This document shows positions 1 to 9,800 of a stretch of DNA of 36,099 bases, in pieces. The stretch spans positions 1 to 36,099 of the forward strand of contig DATLYH010000067.1 in assembly GCA_035575035.1 (NCBI GenBank), given 5' to 3'. The stretch comes from DATLYH01 sp035575035. Its GTDB lineage: Bacteria; Planctomycetota; Planctomycetia; Gemmatales; Gemmataceae. How positions within the stretch are numbered: position 1 is the first letter of the stretch; every line of letters begins with the position of its first letter. The notes under the pieces are model-generated. The model did no database searches and was not told the DNA's origin. It saw nothing but the letters and a program-made list of their open reading frames with translations. The position numbers and the translations under genes are program-made.

Positions 1-330
1 AGTGACTCGTTAGCGCCACTTCTGGGTGAAGCGAGGCCCCGAGCGGCCGGGCTCTTCTTTCGCAACGTGCAGCAGATCGCGGAGGAGCTGCGGGATGCAT
101 TTCTGCTTGGCCATGCAGCCGATCGCGTTGTAAACGCTCCAGAAATCGCTGAGTGGGTGGGTAGCGACAAGGTTGATGTGTTCGGGAATGTCTTCGACAT
201 TTACATTGCGTTAGCCGAGAAGAAGGAGGAATTCCGAACCGGTGACGAGAAACGGTACAATGCGCTGCATTCGCCCTTTTCCTTCGTCCGTTGGATCGCC
301 GATGAGCAACGAAAGCGACCCTGGCCATGA
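1..330 (+). CDS. Unrecognised protein, 5' end cut by the window
   Basis: The reading frame is open from the first base of the window to the TGA at 328-330, so this is probably the 3' part of a longer gene. A GTG at 67 could start an 87-residue protein, but no Shine-Dalgarno sequence precedes it and the frame stays open upstream. The visible sequence is soluble and charged, with no membrane segment, metal motif or repeat that I recognise. Its stop codon overlaps the ATG of the next gene (ATGA), so the two are very likely co-transcribed and translationally coupled. No function is proposed. Confidence 0.6.
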   Translation, partial: SDSLAPLLGEARPRAAGLFFRNVQQIAEELRDAFLLGHAADRVVNAPEIAEWVGSDKVDVFGNVFDIYIALAEKKEEFRTGDEKRYNALHSPFSFVRWIADEQRKRPWP

Positions 331-1451
331 AGATCACCCGTGTTGAGCCGATCCACCTACGCCTGCCCGAGGTCAACGAGCGCTGCGACGGCAGTCAGGA
401 AACCCTGGTCGTCAAGGTCCATACCGACGCCGGCCTCACCGGCATCGGCGAGGTCGATTCCTCGGCACTGGTGGCCAAGGCGATCATCGAGGCGCCCTTG
501 TCGCACAAGATCTGCCGCGGCCTGGCCGAGTGCGTCCTCGGTCAGGACCCCTTCGAGATCGACCGCCTCGTCCACCGCATGTACGAGGGGACCATCTTCT
601 TCGGCCGGCAAGGGGCGGTCATCCAGGCGATGAGTGGCATCGAGATCGCCCTGTGGGACATCGTCGGCAAGGCGACGGGCCGGCCGGTCTATCAACTCTT
701 GGGCGGCGGCTTCCGCAAACGCTTTCGCGCCTATGCCTCGATCCTGTTCGGCGACACCCCCGCAGAGACCGAGCGCATCGCCCGTGAGCTGGCCGATCAG
801 GGCTACCGCGCGGTCAAGTTTGGCTGGGGCCCCATGGGCCAGAACGAGGCTAGCGACATCGCTCATGTCCGGGCCGCCCGCGCCGGTCTGGGCAACGAGG
901 TGGAGTTGATGGTTGATGCCGGCCTCTGCTGGGACACGGCCACCGCCATCCGGCGGGCAAAGCAGTTCGAGCCGTTCAACCTGACCTGGCTGGAGGAGCC
1001 GCTCCACCCTGACAACGTGCAAGGCTACGGCCGGCTTTGCGCCAGCAACCCGCCGATGCGCATTGCCGCTGGCGAGGAGATCTGCGACATCAAGGAATTC
1101 CAGCAGCTGATGGACGTCGGCGGCATTGACGTGGTGCAGGTGGACGTGACGCGCGTCGGCGGTCTGGCCCGGGCCAAGCGGATTGGCTGGGACTCTTCCG
1201 AGCGGCATCGGCTTTGCGTCAACCATTCGTACAAGACCGGCATCAACCTTGCCGCCTCGCTGCACTTCGTCGCCGCCCTGCCAAACACGCACTACTTTGA
1301 ATATTGCGTCGAGCAGGGGGCCTTGCGCCGGTCGTTGACAAAGCAGACCTTTCCCGTCATCGACGGCGACATTGCCGTGCCCGAGGAGCCGGGTTTGGGC
1401 GTCGATCTGGACGAGGAAGTCGTGGCCAGGTATCGGGTCGCCGACCGGTAG
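327..1451 (+). CDS. Mandelate racemase/muconate lactonizing enzyme family protein (enolase superfamily)
   Basis: 374 residues, the usual length for the family. An N-terminal capping domain (about 1-120) is followed by a TIM barrel. Magnesium ligands are visible as Asp197 (in MVDAG), Glu223 (in WLEEPL) and Glu250 (in AAGEE). The acid/base Asp-His pair typical of the mandelate racemase subgroup is present as Asp273 (VQVDVTRVGG) and His300 (VNHSYK), and Glu325 (FEYC) sits at the usual last position. The catalytic lysine strand reads VKFGW: Lys164 is kept, but the second lysine of the KxK motif is glycine. Sugar-acid dehydratases and some epimerases or racemases of this superfamily share such patterns, so the substrate cannot be named. 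It starts at an ATG overlapping the stop of the preceding gene. Confidence 0.88.
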   Translation: MKITRVEPIHLRLPEVNERCDGSQETLVVKVHTDAGLTGIGEVDSSALVAKAIIEAPLSHKICRGLAECVLGQDPFEIDRLVHRMYEGTIFFGRQGAVIQAMSGIEIALWDIVGKATGRPVYQLLGGGFRKRFRAYASILFGDTPAETERIARELADQGYRAVKFGWGPMGQNEASDIAHVRAARAGLGNEVELMVDAGLCWDTATAIRRAKQFEPFNLTWLEEPLHPDNVQGYGRLCASNPPMRIAAGEEICDIKEFQQLMDVGGIDVVQVDVTRVGGLARAKRIGWDSSERHRLCVNHSYKTGINLAASLHFVAALPNTHYFEYCVEQGALRRSLTKQTFPVIDGDIAVPEEPGLGVDLDEEVVARYRVADR

Positions 1452-1867
1452 CGGCGGACCTTCTGCATCAGCCACCGGGTGCCCGCGATCCATTCCTCAA
1501 CATCTTTCTTCGTACCAAGATTCCACCAACTGGCGAGGCACCCCCAGATGGCGCCCATGCACTTCCAGGATTTTGTTTGCAGTTCCCTGCCGCCCCCCTA
1601 CAATTACAGGTGTGTTGTGGCCTCTCCGGGCCGCAGCGGAGGATGCAGTTTCCATGTCGCCCATGCGCCTGTACGCCTGTCGCATCCATCAATTCCCGGC
1701 TAAAAACCACCGGGCAGTCAACCTCTTCAAGAAACGCAGTTCCCCGCAGTCGATGCAGTTGACCCGCGGCAAGTTCCAGAGTCCGTCGTGCCGGGCAGCC
1801 GACGGGGAGAACAAACGCCACCATTTGCATTTCACATCTCGTTTCTCTTCAACCGGGAGATCTATCC
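1452..1867. other. Intergenic region without a supported gene
   Basis: 416 bases between two plus-strand genes. Short open frames occur in several phases, but none shows a recognisable domain or coding-like base usage. The only clear signal is the ribosome binding site GGGAGA at 1855-1860, seven bases before the ATG at 1868. I see no convincing promoter or terminator. Confidence 0.5.
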
Positions 1868-4800
1868 ATGTCTACCGGCCCGCAAACCGTGCGGTGTCCC
1901 TTCTGTGATCAGCCCCTGGGCACGAGCCCGAATGGCTGTCCCCATTGCCAGGCGTCCGCCGACTGGCTTGACCTGGGCCAGGCCCTCGCCTTCGTCCGGC
2001 GTCGTTTGGAGCAGTGGGCCAAGGAGGGCCGTATCCGGAACCAGCAATTCCAGCAGATCGATGCCCTCTACCGCCAACAGCTGGAGGAATGGACCGCGGT
2101 CATGCGTCGCGGCCAGGCGGTTCCTGCCGCCGTGAACCTGCCGCGGCGCTCGGAGTGTTTCAGCTGTGCCGCTCCGGTCGATCCTTCCGACTCGCACTGT
2201 TCCTCTTGTGGGGTGCCCGTGCAAACGGCGCGAGTCCGCTCCCTCCGCTACCTGAGCCTGCTCTGCTATGAGATCAAGGAACACGAGGAGGCCGGCCGGC
2301 TTTCTCTCGCGCAGGCCCACGCGTTGCTGACCATAACCCGTGAGCACATGGCCGGCCTGAACCAGCAGCTGGAAAAGGACCGCTTGCCGACGGTCGTTCT
2401 CGCCGAGCCGCCGGTGAAATCGGTCCAGGTTCCGAAGCGCCGGCCCCGGGCCGTGTCGCCGCGTCCCCTTTGGGAAGTCCTGCTGGCCCCCCGCACCATC
2501 CAATGGCTGCTAGCCCTGGGCGGCACCCTGCTGGTGCTCGGCCTGGTCATTTGGCTGTGGGCTCAGGGCATTTTCGAGAATCCGCTGGTTGTTGCGGTCA
2601 TTCTGGGGACCGGCAACGCTGCCCTGATGCTCGGGGGATGGCCTGCCATTTACTACACGCGCTACCAGATGGCCGGCCGAGCTCTCACTTTACTGGCCTG
2701 TCTGGTCATGCCGCTGAACCTTTGGTTCTATCACGCCAATGACCTCATCACTCTGGACGGTCATCTGTGGGTGGCCGCTCTGGTCATCAGCGTACTATAC
2801 GCGGCCAATGCCCTGGTCCTGCGCGATGAGCTGTTTGTTTATGTCCTAGCCGGCGGGCTGGCCCTGACAGGACTGCTGATCCTGGCGGACATGCACAAGT
2901 TCTGGGAGATTGCCGCTCCTGCTACGCTCCTGGTGGTGCTGGGGCTGATCGCCCTGCATACCGAGCGGGCTTTCCCCAAGGGAGAAGGGCCGTTTTCGCG
3001 CCCGCGCTTCGGCAGGGCGTTTTTCCGGTCGGGCCATGCGCTACTCGGTGCCGGCCTGCTGCTTCTGCTCGGCGCTCAGTTGTTCGGTTGGCTCCACCCG
3101 GCCCTGGTGAAATTGTGGAACCTTCGCGCCATCGAGTTCCTGGCTGAACCGCCGGCCATCGTGACGGACCGGGGACTCCGGTTGCTCGCCCTCGGCTTGG
3201 TGCTGGCCGGCACCTACGCCTACATCTACTCCGACCTGGTGGTGCGGCGTGTGGGAGGATACATCTACCTGGCGGCCGGCACCTTACTGTGGGCGGAAGT
3301 GCTGCTCGTTCTCCTTCTGGATCTGCGCGTGGCCGAGCCGATGCTTATTATTATCCTGACCCTGACCGCTCTGGCGGCCAACCTCGCTTCGCACTGGATC
3401 GCGGGGGAGGATAAGCGCAGCCGGACGGTCGTGCCTCTGGGGTTGGTGCTGAGCCTGCTGCCGGTGCTGCTAGGGGTCGTGCTGCACTACCGCGCCGTTT
3501 ATGCTCCCCTGAGCAAACTGCATCCGTATGAGATTACCTGGACTCATGTCGGGGCGCTGATCCTGACGGCCTTGTCGTGCCGGGTCGGCGCCTATCTGTA
3601 CCGGCGGACCTTGCCATGGGTGTCGGTCACTTACTTCTTCGCGACCGCCGTCGCCACCCTGGTCGCCGCGGCCGACCTGTTGTGGGTACTCGGGGTGAAG
3701 CCGTGGGAAGAACAGGCCCCGCTGATCATGGTGATTCCGATCGGCTACCTGGTCGCTGCCCGCCTTTATCGCGGCCATACGCCAGAAAGGCCGCTGGTGT
3801 GGGTGGCGCATGGCGCCACGGCGGTGATGCTCTTCTCCACTCTCTGGGTTGCCCTGGAAATCACCCCGCAGGTTGTGGAGCCCGTCACCGGCAAGACGCT
3901 GAACCTCCTGCTGGCCGCTTTCTGCGCCGAAGCGGCGGTGTTCTACGTCCTGGCCGGGGTGCTCGGCCGTCAGGGGTTCAACGTTTACCTGGGCACGGCA
4001 ATGGCCTGTGCGGCGATCTGGCAACTGCTGCTTTACTGGGAGATTCGCCATGAGTATTACGTTCTGATCTTTGCGGCGGTGGGCTTCGTGTTGTTGCTCG
4101 GCTACCGCCTGGCCGTGCTGGAGCGCTTCGAGCTGACCGGTCTGGCCGGTGCCGCCTTCCAGTGCGCCAACGCCTTGATGTCGCTGGCCTTCCTGGCTTC
4201 GCTGCTTCTGGCCCTGAGCCGACTGAGTCTCAGTCAGGCACAATTGAGTCGCCTGGCCGGGGACGACGAGTGGCGAAGCCCGCTCCAGCTGCTGCTGTCG
4301 CTGCTGATCGAGTTGATGGTGCTCAGCCTGGTCACCGCCTGGTTAGTGCAGCATCAGGGCTGGCGGCGCTGGTATATCATCATGGCCATCGCTGAAGGCT
4401 TGCTGATGTTCGTCATCCTGCATCGTCTTGCCCTGCTGAGCCCCTGGCAGAAGCTGGAGATCTTCGGCGTGGTCCTCGGCCTGCTCCTGCTGGTGCTGGG
4501 GCACCTCGGCCTGTATCGGGAGTACCGTGAGCAAGAGCGGCAAAGCGACCTGACCAGTCTGAGCCTGTTGTTGGGGAGCCTACTGGCGGGCCTGCCGCTG
4601 GCCATCGCGGTCCTCTACTATCGCCGACCTCTCCCAGAGGCCCTGACCGGATGGAGGCACGAGTTTCATGCTCCCGATGAGGTGGGGCTCCTGGCGGTCA
4701 GCGTGCTCCTGTTGGGAACCGGAGTCATCTTCCGGGTCAAGTCCACAACCCTGGTCGGCGGGGCCCTGACGGTGCTTTATGTGGTGACCCTGCTGGCCTT

Positions 4801-4969
4801 CATTCATGTGCCGGAGAAGATGGGGACGGCGGCCCTGGGGATGGTAATCGGCGGCGCGATCCTTTTCATTGTCGGGCTGCTCCTGAGCATTTACCGCGAT
4901 CGCCTGCTCATGCTGCCGGACAAGATCAAACGCCGGGAGGGGATCTTCCGTGTGCTGAGCTGGAGGTAA
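1868..4969 (+). CDS. Large polytopic membrane protein with two N-terminal zinc ribbons
   Basis: 1033 residues. Two four-cysteine zinc ribbons lie at the N-terminus: C10-C13-C24-C27 and C97-C100-C111-C114. Between and after them is a charged, helical cytoplasmic stretch (to about 205). From about residue 213 to the C-terminus the sequence is an almost continuous run of hydrophobic segments, probably more than 20 transmembrane helices, with short charged loops; it ends in a basic tail. GGGAGA seven bases upstream of the ATG supports this start. Zinc ribbons fused to multi-helix membrane bodies occur in uncharacterised planctomycete proteins; the shape loosely recalls DUF2157-type membrane proteins, but I see no enzymatic motif. 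The neighbouring cytochrome gene is convergent, so no operon partner informs on function. Confidence 0.85.
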   Translation: MSTGPQTVRCPFCDQPLGTSPNGCPHCQASADWLDLGQALAFVRRRLEQWAKEGRIRNQQFQQIDALYRQQLEEWTAVMRRGQAVPAAVNLPRRSECFSCAAPVDPSDSHCSSCGVPVQTARVRSLRYLSLLCYEIKEHEEAGRLSLAQAHALLTITREHMAGLNQQLEKDRLPTVVLAEPPVKSVQVPKRRPRAVSPRPLWEVLLAPRTIQWLLALGGTLLVLGLVIWLWAQGIFENPLVVAVILGTGNAALMLGGWPAIYYTRYQMAGRALTLLACLVMPLNLWFYHANDLITLDGHLWVAALVISVLYAANALVLRDELFVYVLAGGLALTGLLILADMHKFWEIAAPATLLVVLGLIALHTERAFPKGEGPFSRPRFGRAFFRSGHALLGAGLLLLLGAQLFGWLHPALVKLWNLRAIEFLAEPPAIVTDRGLRLLALGLVLAGTYAYIYSDLVVRRVGGYIYLAAGTLLWAEVLLVLLLDLRVAEPMLIIILTLTALAANLASHWIAGEDKRSRTVVPLGLVLSLLPVLLGVVLHYRAVYAPLSKLHPYEITWTHVGALILTALSCRVGAYLYRRTLPWVSVTYFFATAVATLVAAADLLWVLGVKPWEEQAPLIMVIPIGYLVAARLYRGHTPERPLVWVAHGATAVMLFSTLWVALEITPQVVEPVTGKTLNLLLAAFCAEAAVFYVLAGVLGRQGFNVYLGTAMACAAIWQLLLYWEIRHEYYVLIFAAVGFVLLLGYRLAVLERFELTGLAGAAFQCANALMSLAFLASLLLALSRLSLSQAQLSRLAGDDEWRSPLQLLLSLLIELMVLSLVTAWLVQHQGWRRWYIIMAIAEGLLMFVILHRLALLSPWQKLEIFGVVLGLLLLVLGHLGLYREYREQERQSDLTSLSLLLGSLLAGLPLAIAVLYYRRPLPEALTGWRHEFHAPDEVGLLAVSVLLLGTGVIFRVKSTTLVGGALTVLYVVTLLAFIHVPEKMGTAALGMVIGGAILFIVGLLLSIYRDRLLMLPDKIKRREGIFRVLSWR

Positions 4970-4980
4970 CCTTTGATGCG

Positions 4981-5023
4981 GCTGGCAGCTCCGGGGACCA
5001 CCGGCTGCCGGCACGGTCGGCAG
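4981..5023. terminator. Possible bidirectional terminator between convergent genes
   Basis: The 74-base gap between two converging genes can form two alternative hairpins: 4981-4989 with 5004-5012 (nine pairs, one a G-T wobble), or CTGCCG 5005-5010 with CGGCAG 5018-5023. There is no proper T-tract on either strand, only TTTT at 5041-5044, so intrinsic termination is uncertain. Confidence 0.3.
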
Positions 5024-5043
5024 GCGAGTCCGCGAGGGACTTT

Positions 5044-6399
5044 TCACAGCGTCTTCAAATACTCGATCACTGCCCGCCGCTCTTCTTCCGTCAGCTCATC
5101 GCCGAAGGTGTGGCCGCCGTTGCCGCGGCCCGGCTTGGTGGTGTCGTACACCTTGCGCTGTTCGAAGGGGGGCAGGCTCGGATCGGGGCCCCGCTCCAGG
5201 ACCTGCACCCGCCAGCCGAGCTTCTCCGGGTCATAGTCCTCGATGCCGGTGCGGTAGGAGCGGGTGAAGATCTTGGGCCGGGCCTTGGAGTTCAGGACAT
5301 GGTAGACGGTCGGCACTGAGCCGTTGTGGAAGTACGGCGCCGTTGCCCACACCCCATCCAGCGGCGGCGCCTGGTAGCCGACCGTGAACCGGCCCGGGTA
5401 GTCGTCGGCAAACCACCCCGGCTGCTCGCGGGCAAACCAACTCCGGTTGTAGTGCCGGCCGAACGCCTCCGACAGGCCCCGGTAGCGGCTCGGATCGGTA
5501 CCGATCTCATCGAGCGGCACGATCTTGTTGGGATAGGTCCCGTCCTCGCCGTAGGTGCCGTGGCAGCGGGCGCAGTGCTGCACGAACAGCTGCTCGCCCT
5601 TCCGAGCCAGCGCCGGGTCGATCGGCAAGGGGTACTTCGGCGCCTCAATGGTCCGCAGATATGCCTGGATGTCGGCGAAGGTGGACTCCTCCCTCTCGAA
5701 GGCGGAGGGCGGGTTAAGCGGGCTAAGCATGAACTGCATCAGCGTCCGCACCGAGCGGGCATCGCCGCCGCCGGTGTGGTAGATGGTCTTCTTCTTCTTG
5801 TACAGCCACCAGGCCGGCACATCCTCGCACAGGTCGTCGCGCAGCTGGAAATCGAGCGGCTCGGTGCGCAGCCGCAGGTCGGGCTCGCGGAAGCTGAGCA
5901 GATAAACGGCGAAGGCGCCGGCCTCCGTGGTGCCGCGGACATTGGAGAAGGCGAACGGCGTTTTGTGCGGCCGGCCGTCCGCCGCTGCTAGGTCCTCATA
6001 CAGCGCCTGGTAGTCGAGGGAGGCGTTGCCCAGGCCAACGTAACTCTTGCCGAAGATCGAGCCGCCATGGCAAAGCATGCAGTCGTTGGCCAGGGCCTTG
6101 CCGAACAGCCCCCGGACCTCGCGCAGCCCCATCGGATAGCCATTGTTGGGGTAGGGGGCAGGGTGCAATCCGTAGCGTTCCCTGAAGGCCTGCGCATAGT
6201 CGGCCGGCGGCTCCTTCAGGCCCCACTGCTTCCAGGCATTCCGGTAAGCCGCGATGCTGATACTTGGGGGAATGAAACTCCGCTCCAGGAGGGCCTTCTT
6301 GCCGCGCGCGGCGGCGTCCAACTCCGCTCCCCTCACCGGAAGGGAGAACAGGGTCAAGCTCGACAGCGACACCAGGGTGAGCAACGTCCGGGGTGTCAT
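5044..6399 (-). CDS. Secreted di-haem cytochrome c (RoxA/MauG-like)
   Basis: 451 residues from the chosen ATG at 6399. A strong AGGAGG lies eight bases upstream, and the start opens directly into a signal peptide (hydrophobic 5-20, cleavage near residue 24); an ATG 20 codons further upstream is less likely. Two c-type haem sites are visible: CMLCH (107-111) and CARCH (276-280). After the second haem the motif TAPYFHNGSVPTVYHVL (353-369) is typical of RoxA-like di-haem cytochromes and related peroxidase-type proteins. The protein should act in the periplasm in electron transfer or oxidation. The family includes rubber oxygenase RoxA, but many planctomycete members have no known substrate, so oxygenase, peroxidase or plain electron carrier all remain possible. 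Confidence 0.85.
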   Translation of the reverse strand: MTPRTLLTLVSLSSLTLFSLPVRGAELDAAARGKKALLERSFIPPSISIAAYRNAWKQWGLKEPPADYAQAFRERYGLHPAPYPNNGYPMGLREVRGLFGKALANDCMLCHGGSIFGKSYVGLGNASLDYQALYEDLAAADGRPHKTPFAFSNVRGTTEAGAFAVYLLSFREPDLRLRTEPLDFQLRDDLCEDVPAWWLYKKKKTIYHTGGGDARSVRTLMQFMLSPLNPPSAFEREESTFADIQAYLRTIEAPKYPLPIDPALARKGEQLFVQHCARCHGTYGEDGTYPNKIVPLDEIGTDPSRYRGLSEAFGRHYNRSWFAREQPGWFADDYPGRFTVGYQAPPLDGVWATAPYFHNGSVPTVYHVLNSKARPKIFTRSYRTGIEDYDPEKLGWRVQVLERGPDPSLPPFEQRKVYDTTKPGRGNGGHTFGDELTEEERRAVIEYLKTL

Positions 6400-6802
6400 G
6401 GACGAGACCTCCTCTCGCAACGATGGGAACGGCAGGCGGCCGCTTCCGGTTCGCGGCACGGCGGCAGGGGTGAGGCCCTCTGCCAGCGATCAGACTTGGT
6501 CATTTTACCTCAACTGTGGGTGGCCGGCGAGCGCGACTCATCCCTGTCAGATATTTGGATATAAGCGACCGTCGTCATACCCATTGAGCAACTTAAGATG
6601 AGGGCATCACGAGGAGGTGTGCTACGGGACGACACTGGTATCGCTCCGACCGCGAGACCAGACGGGCACCTCTGCACTGCAGGGAATGTCCGGACTAGAC
6701 CACCACCAGGACGGCCGGGCCCCCTGGAAGGAACACATCGCCCTGCACGCCGAAGGGGCATTTTCCACATCGGCTGGGCCAAGGCAATCGGCCGCTCGGT
6801 GC
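6400..6802. other. Intergenic region between two minus-strand genes
   Basis: About 400 bases between the giant gene and the cytochrome gene, both read leftward. The part next to 6399 carries the cytochrome ribosome binding site. A more AT-rich patch at about 6540-6600 could hold the cytochrome promoter, but no -35/-10 pair with good spacing is evident. I see no credible gene or intrinsic terminator. Confidence 0.4.
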
Positions 6803-9800
6803 TCAGTCGAGTGATCGGCCGAGGCGGCGCCGGAACTGCCGGGCATCCTTCTTATTGATCCGGCCGTCGCCGTCAAAGTCGAGGAAGGGAAGGTAACCGG
6901 GGTCGCCGCGGCGTGTGCCCCGCACCGATCGGAACACGGCCCGATCGATCTCGTCCACGTCGCCGTCACCGTCGCTATCCCCGTACAACCGGAAGAACGT
7001 GTCCACCCAGTCGCCCCCCGACATACCGTCCCGGTCCCCATCCACCGCTTGCCCTGACCCGTCCACGATTTGCTCGCCATCGATGGTCAGCACATAGCCG
7101 CCATCGGGCAGCCGCCCCGTCCGGGCACCGCGCCCGAAGAATGTCAGCGTCACCACCGTCTGCGTGCCGCTCGCGTCGAGCCCCACCGCCGCTCGCAGTC
7201 GGATGTTCCCCCGCGGCCCGACCAGCGTGAACGCGGCCGCCGGGTCGCCCGTGAAGCTGACCACGCCGCTGAAAGTGACCGTCACACTGGTCACCTGCGA
7301 GCGCTGCGGCGCGCCATCGTTGATGACCACACTTCGGACCGTGGTCAAGGGCAGCGGTTCGCTCTGGACGGTGATGAGGCCGTCGAGCCCATCGCCGGCC
7401 TGGTCGGAGGGGTCGGGGTTGAGGTCGAGGCCCCCTTCGTTGAGCTGGGTGGTGGTCCCTTCCAGGCTTTGGCGCAAGTTGATGATGGCCGGGCCGGCGG
7501 GGGCGCCGTCCTTGATGCGGAAAGTGATCCGGATGACGCTGCCGCTGCCGCGGCCGGTGATCGGCCCGGCGCTGCGGCCCAGGCCGACGCGAAGAGTGCC
7601 AGCGGCGTCATCACGATTGGCCAGGAAGAGGTCGAAGTCGCCGGTCAGACTGCCGCGCTGAATGTCGCTGTCAGCGAGCAGCTGCAACCGGCTGGTGTCG
7701 TAGGAAATCGCCAGGTCGGCCGACTCCAGGCCATCGGAGGCGTCCAGGTTCACCGGCACGGTGATGGTGTCGCCCGGCCGGCCGGCGAAGTCGGTGGGGA
7801 TGTTCAGGAGCGGGTCGGGACCGGGGGGAATGGTGATGACGGCACCGGCGGGGCGGGGCGGGATTTCGGGCCGGTCAATACCGACTGCTTCCTGGAGGAT
7901 GCGGACGGCGTCGGCGGTGTTGAGCACGCCGTTGCCGGTGACATCGCCGAGGATGAGCGGGTCGGCCAGCTGGTAGGCGGCCGAGCCGCTGTCCAGGCCG
8001 ACCACCATTCGGACCGTCCGGGCGGCGTCAGCGGCGCTGTAACCGCCGTTGCCGGTGATATCGCCGAAGTAGGCCACCACGTGCATCCCGTCGTCTGCCC
8101 GGGCCGCGGCCCCGTTGACCTGCACGCCGGTGACCTGGAGGTAATTCTTGGCCGTGTAGGTTGCCGTGTCCGGCACCGCCGCCGTCAGCAGGGCGAACTC
8201 GGCGGGCCCCGCGTTCAGCGGCGCCGTGCTCCGGAAGGTCACCACCGCCACCCCGGGGGAAGGCATGCTCAGGGTGGTGGTCGCGCCGGGCGGCAGGCCG
8301 GGACCGGGTTGCACCCCGGTGATACTGAGCAGTGTTGCATCGTAGAGCAGAGTCAGGTCGATGGCGGTCACATTGTTCCCATCACTAATCCGCAGCGGCA
8401 GCCCTGGGCCCGCGGCGGACACGTCCACCGGCTGGCCGGGGCCCCGCGCGAACTCGGGGACGCCGACAACCACCGCGGTGGACGGGACCACGGAGAACAC
8501 GGTCGCGAGGTTGTCCCCCGGGAATCCGTCCTGGTTGCCGTCCAGCAGGCGGCCGTCAGCATCCCGGAAGGCGTCGGCGGCACTGCGGAGCGTGACCGTG
8601 TAGGTGTCGGGGGGGAGCAAGCCGCCGGTGCGGACAAAGGCAATGGCGGTGCCGGCCGGGTTGATGGACAACGAGCCGCGGACCGGGCCGGTCGTGTTCC
8701 CCACCACGGTCACGTCGGCCGGCCCCAGCCCCGCCCCCTGCGCGTCGTAAAGGTTCAGGCCGTTGAGATTGATTGGCCGGTTGAAGGACGCAGTGAACCC
8801 GCTGGCGGTCGGCGTGATGATCGCCTGGAGCGGCACGATTACCTCAGCGCTGGAGTTGTCGAACCCGGCTCCCGCCCCGAGCAGCCCCAGGCCGCCCGCC
8901 TGGCTGATGGCGGTGTCCTCGACCGAACCGAGCAGCTGGTTATTGAAGTACAGCGTCAGCGAGTTGCCCACGACATCGAAGCGGAGCCGGCCAGTGCCCG
9001 AAGCGACCGCGAGGGAGAAGAGCGTTGTCTCGGTCCCGCCGACGTTCCGCCGGATCTGGGCCAGGAACTGCCCGCCACTGAAGACCAACCCGCCCCAGTA
9101 CCAGTTGGCGTTGCCCGGGCCGGAGTAACGGGCCGTCAGTCCGCCGCTGCTTCCCGCCACGGCCGGGACTTCGATATCGGCCTGGAGGCGCACGTTGAGA
9201 GCGACAGCGCCGGTGAGCGTCGCCAGAGACCGGGCCGATGCGGCGGTTGCCCGGTTGCCGGAAACGGTGAAGTCGCCCCAGCGCTCCGTCCAGCCCAACC
9301 CGAGGGCGGGGCTGTCGGCCCGGTTGAAGTCGTCCGCGAAGGGGAAGGCGGCCAGGTCGGAGCCGGGCGGCTCGAAGATCAGCTGGTACGACGTGGCCGG
9401 CATCCCGGCCGCGCCGACGACCTGGAGGCGGTACGAGGTCCCGGCCCCCGAGGCGTATTCCAGGTGCAGCTCGCCGGTGCCGGCCGCCGACCGCAGCAGG
9501 TTGTTCTGCGCGTCGCGCAGCTCCAGCGTCAGCGCCTGACTGCCGGTGATGCGCAAGTGGACAACTCCCCATGTCGGTGACTCGTTGCGCGGCGTCTCAA
9601 AGGCGAACCAGTCAGGGGTTGTCCCCTCGACGGTCAGGCCGCTGAAGACCGCCTCCTCGCTGATGGTTCCCAGATCGCGCGCCTTGCCCTGCACGTCGTT
9701 GCCGCGCGCCCAGTCGAAGCTTCCGGCGCCGGTGGGGGCATTGACCGTGAGTGTATAGACTGGCACCGGCGAAAGACCGGTCGGCTCCACCAGGACATAG

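Noticed and set aside
357..1493. 378-codon minus-strand frame opposite the enolase-superfamily gene
   Set aside because: Antisense shadow; the plus strand has all catalytic residues of the family.
6510..6782. 90-codon minus-strand frame downstream of the cytochrome gene
   Set aside because: Low-complexity Arg/Ser/Pro-rich translation with no start signal or domain.
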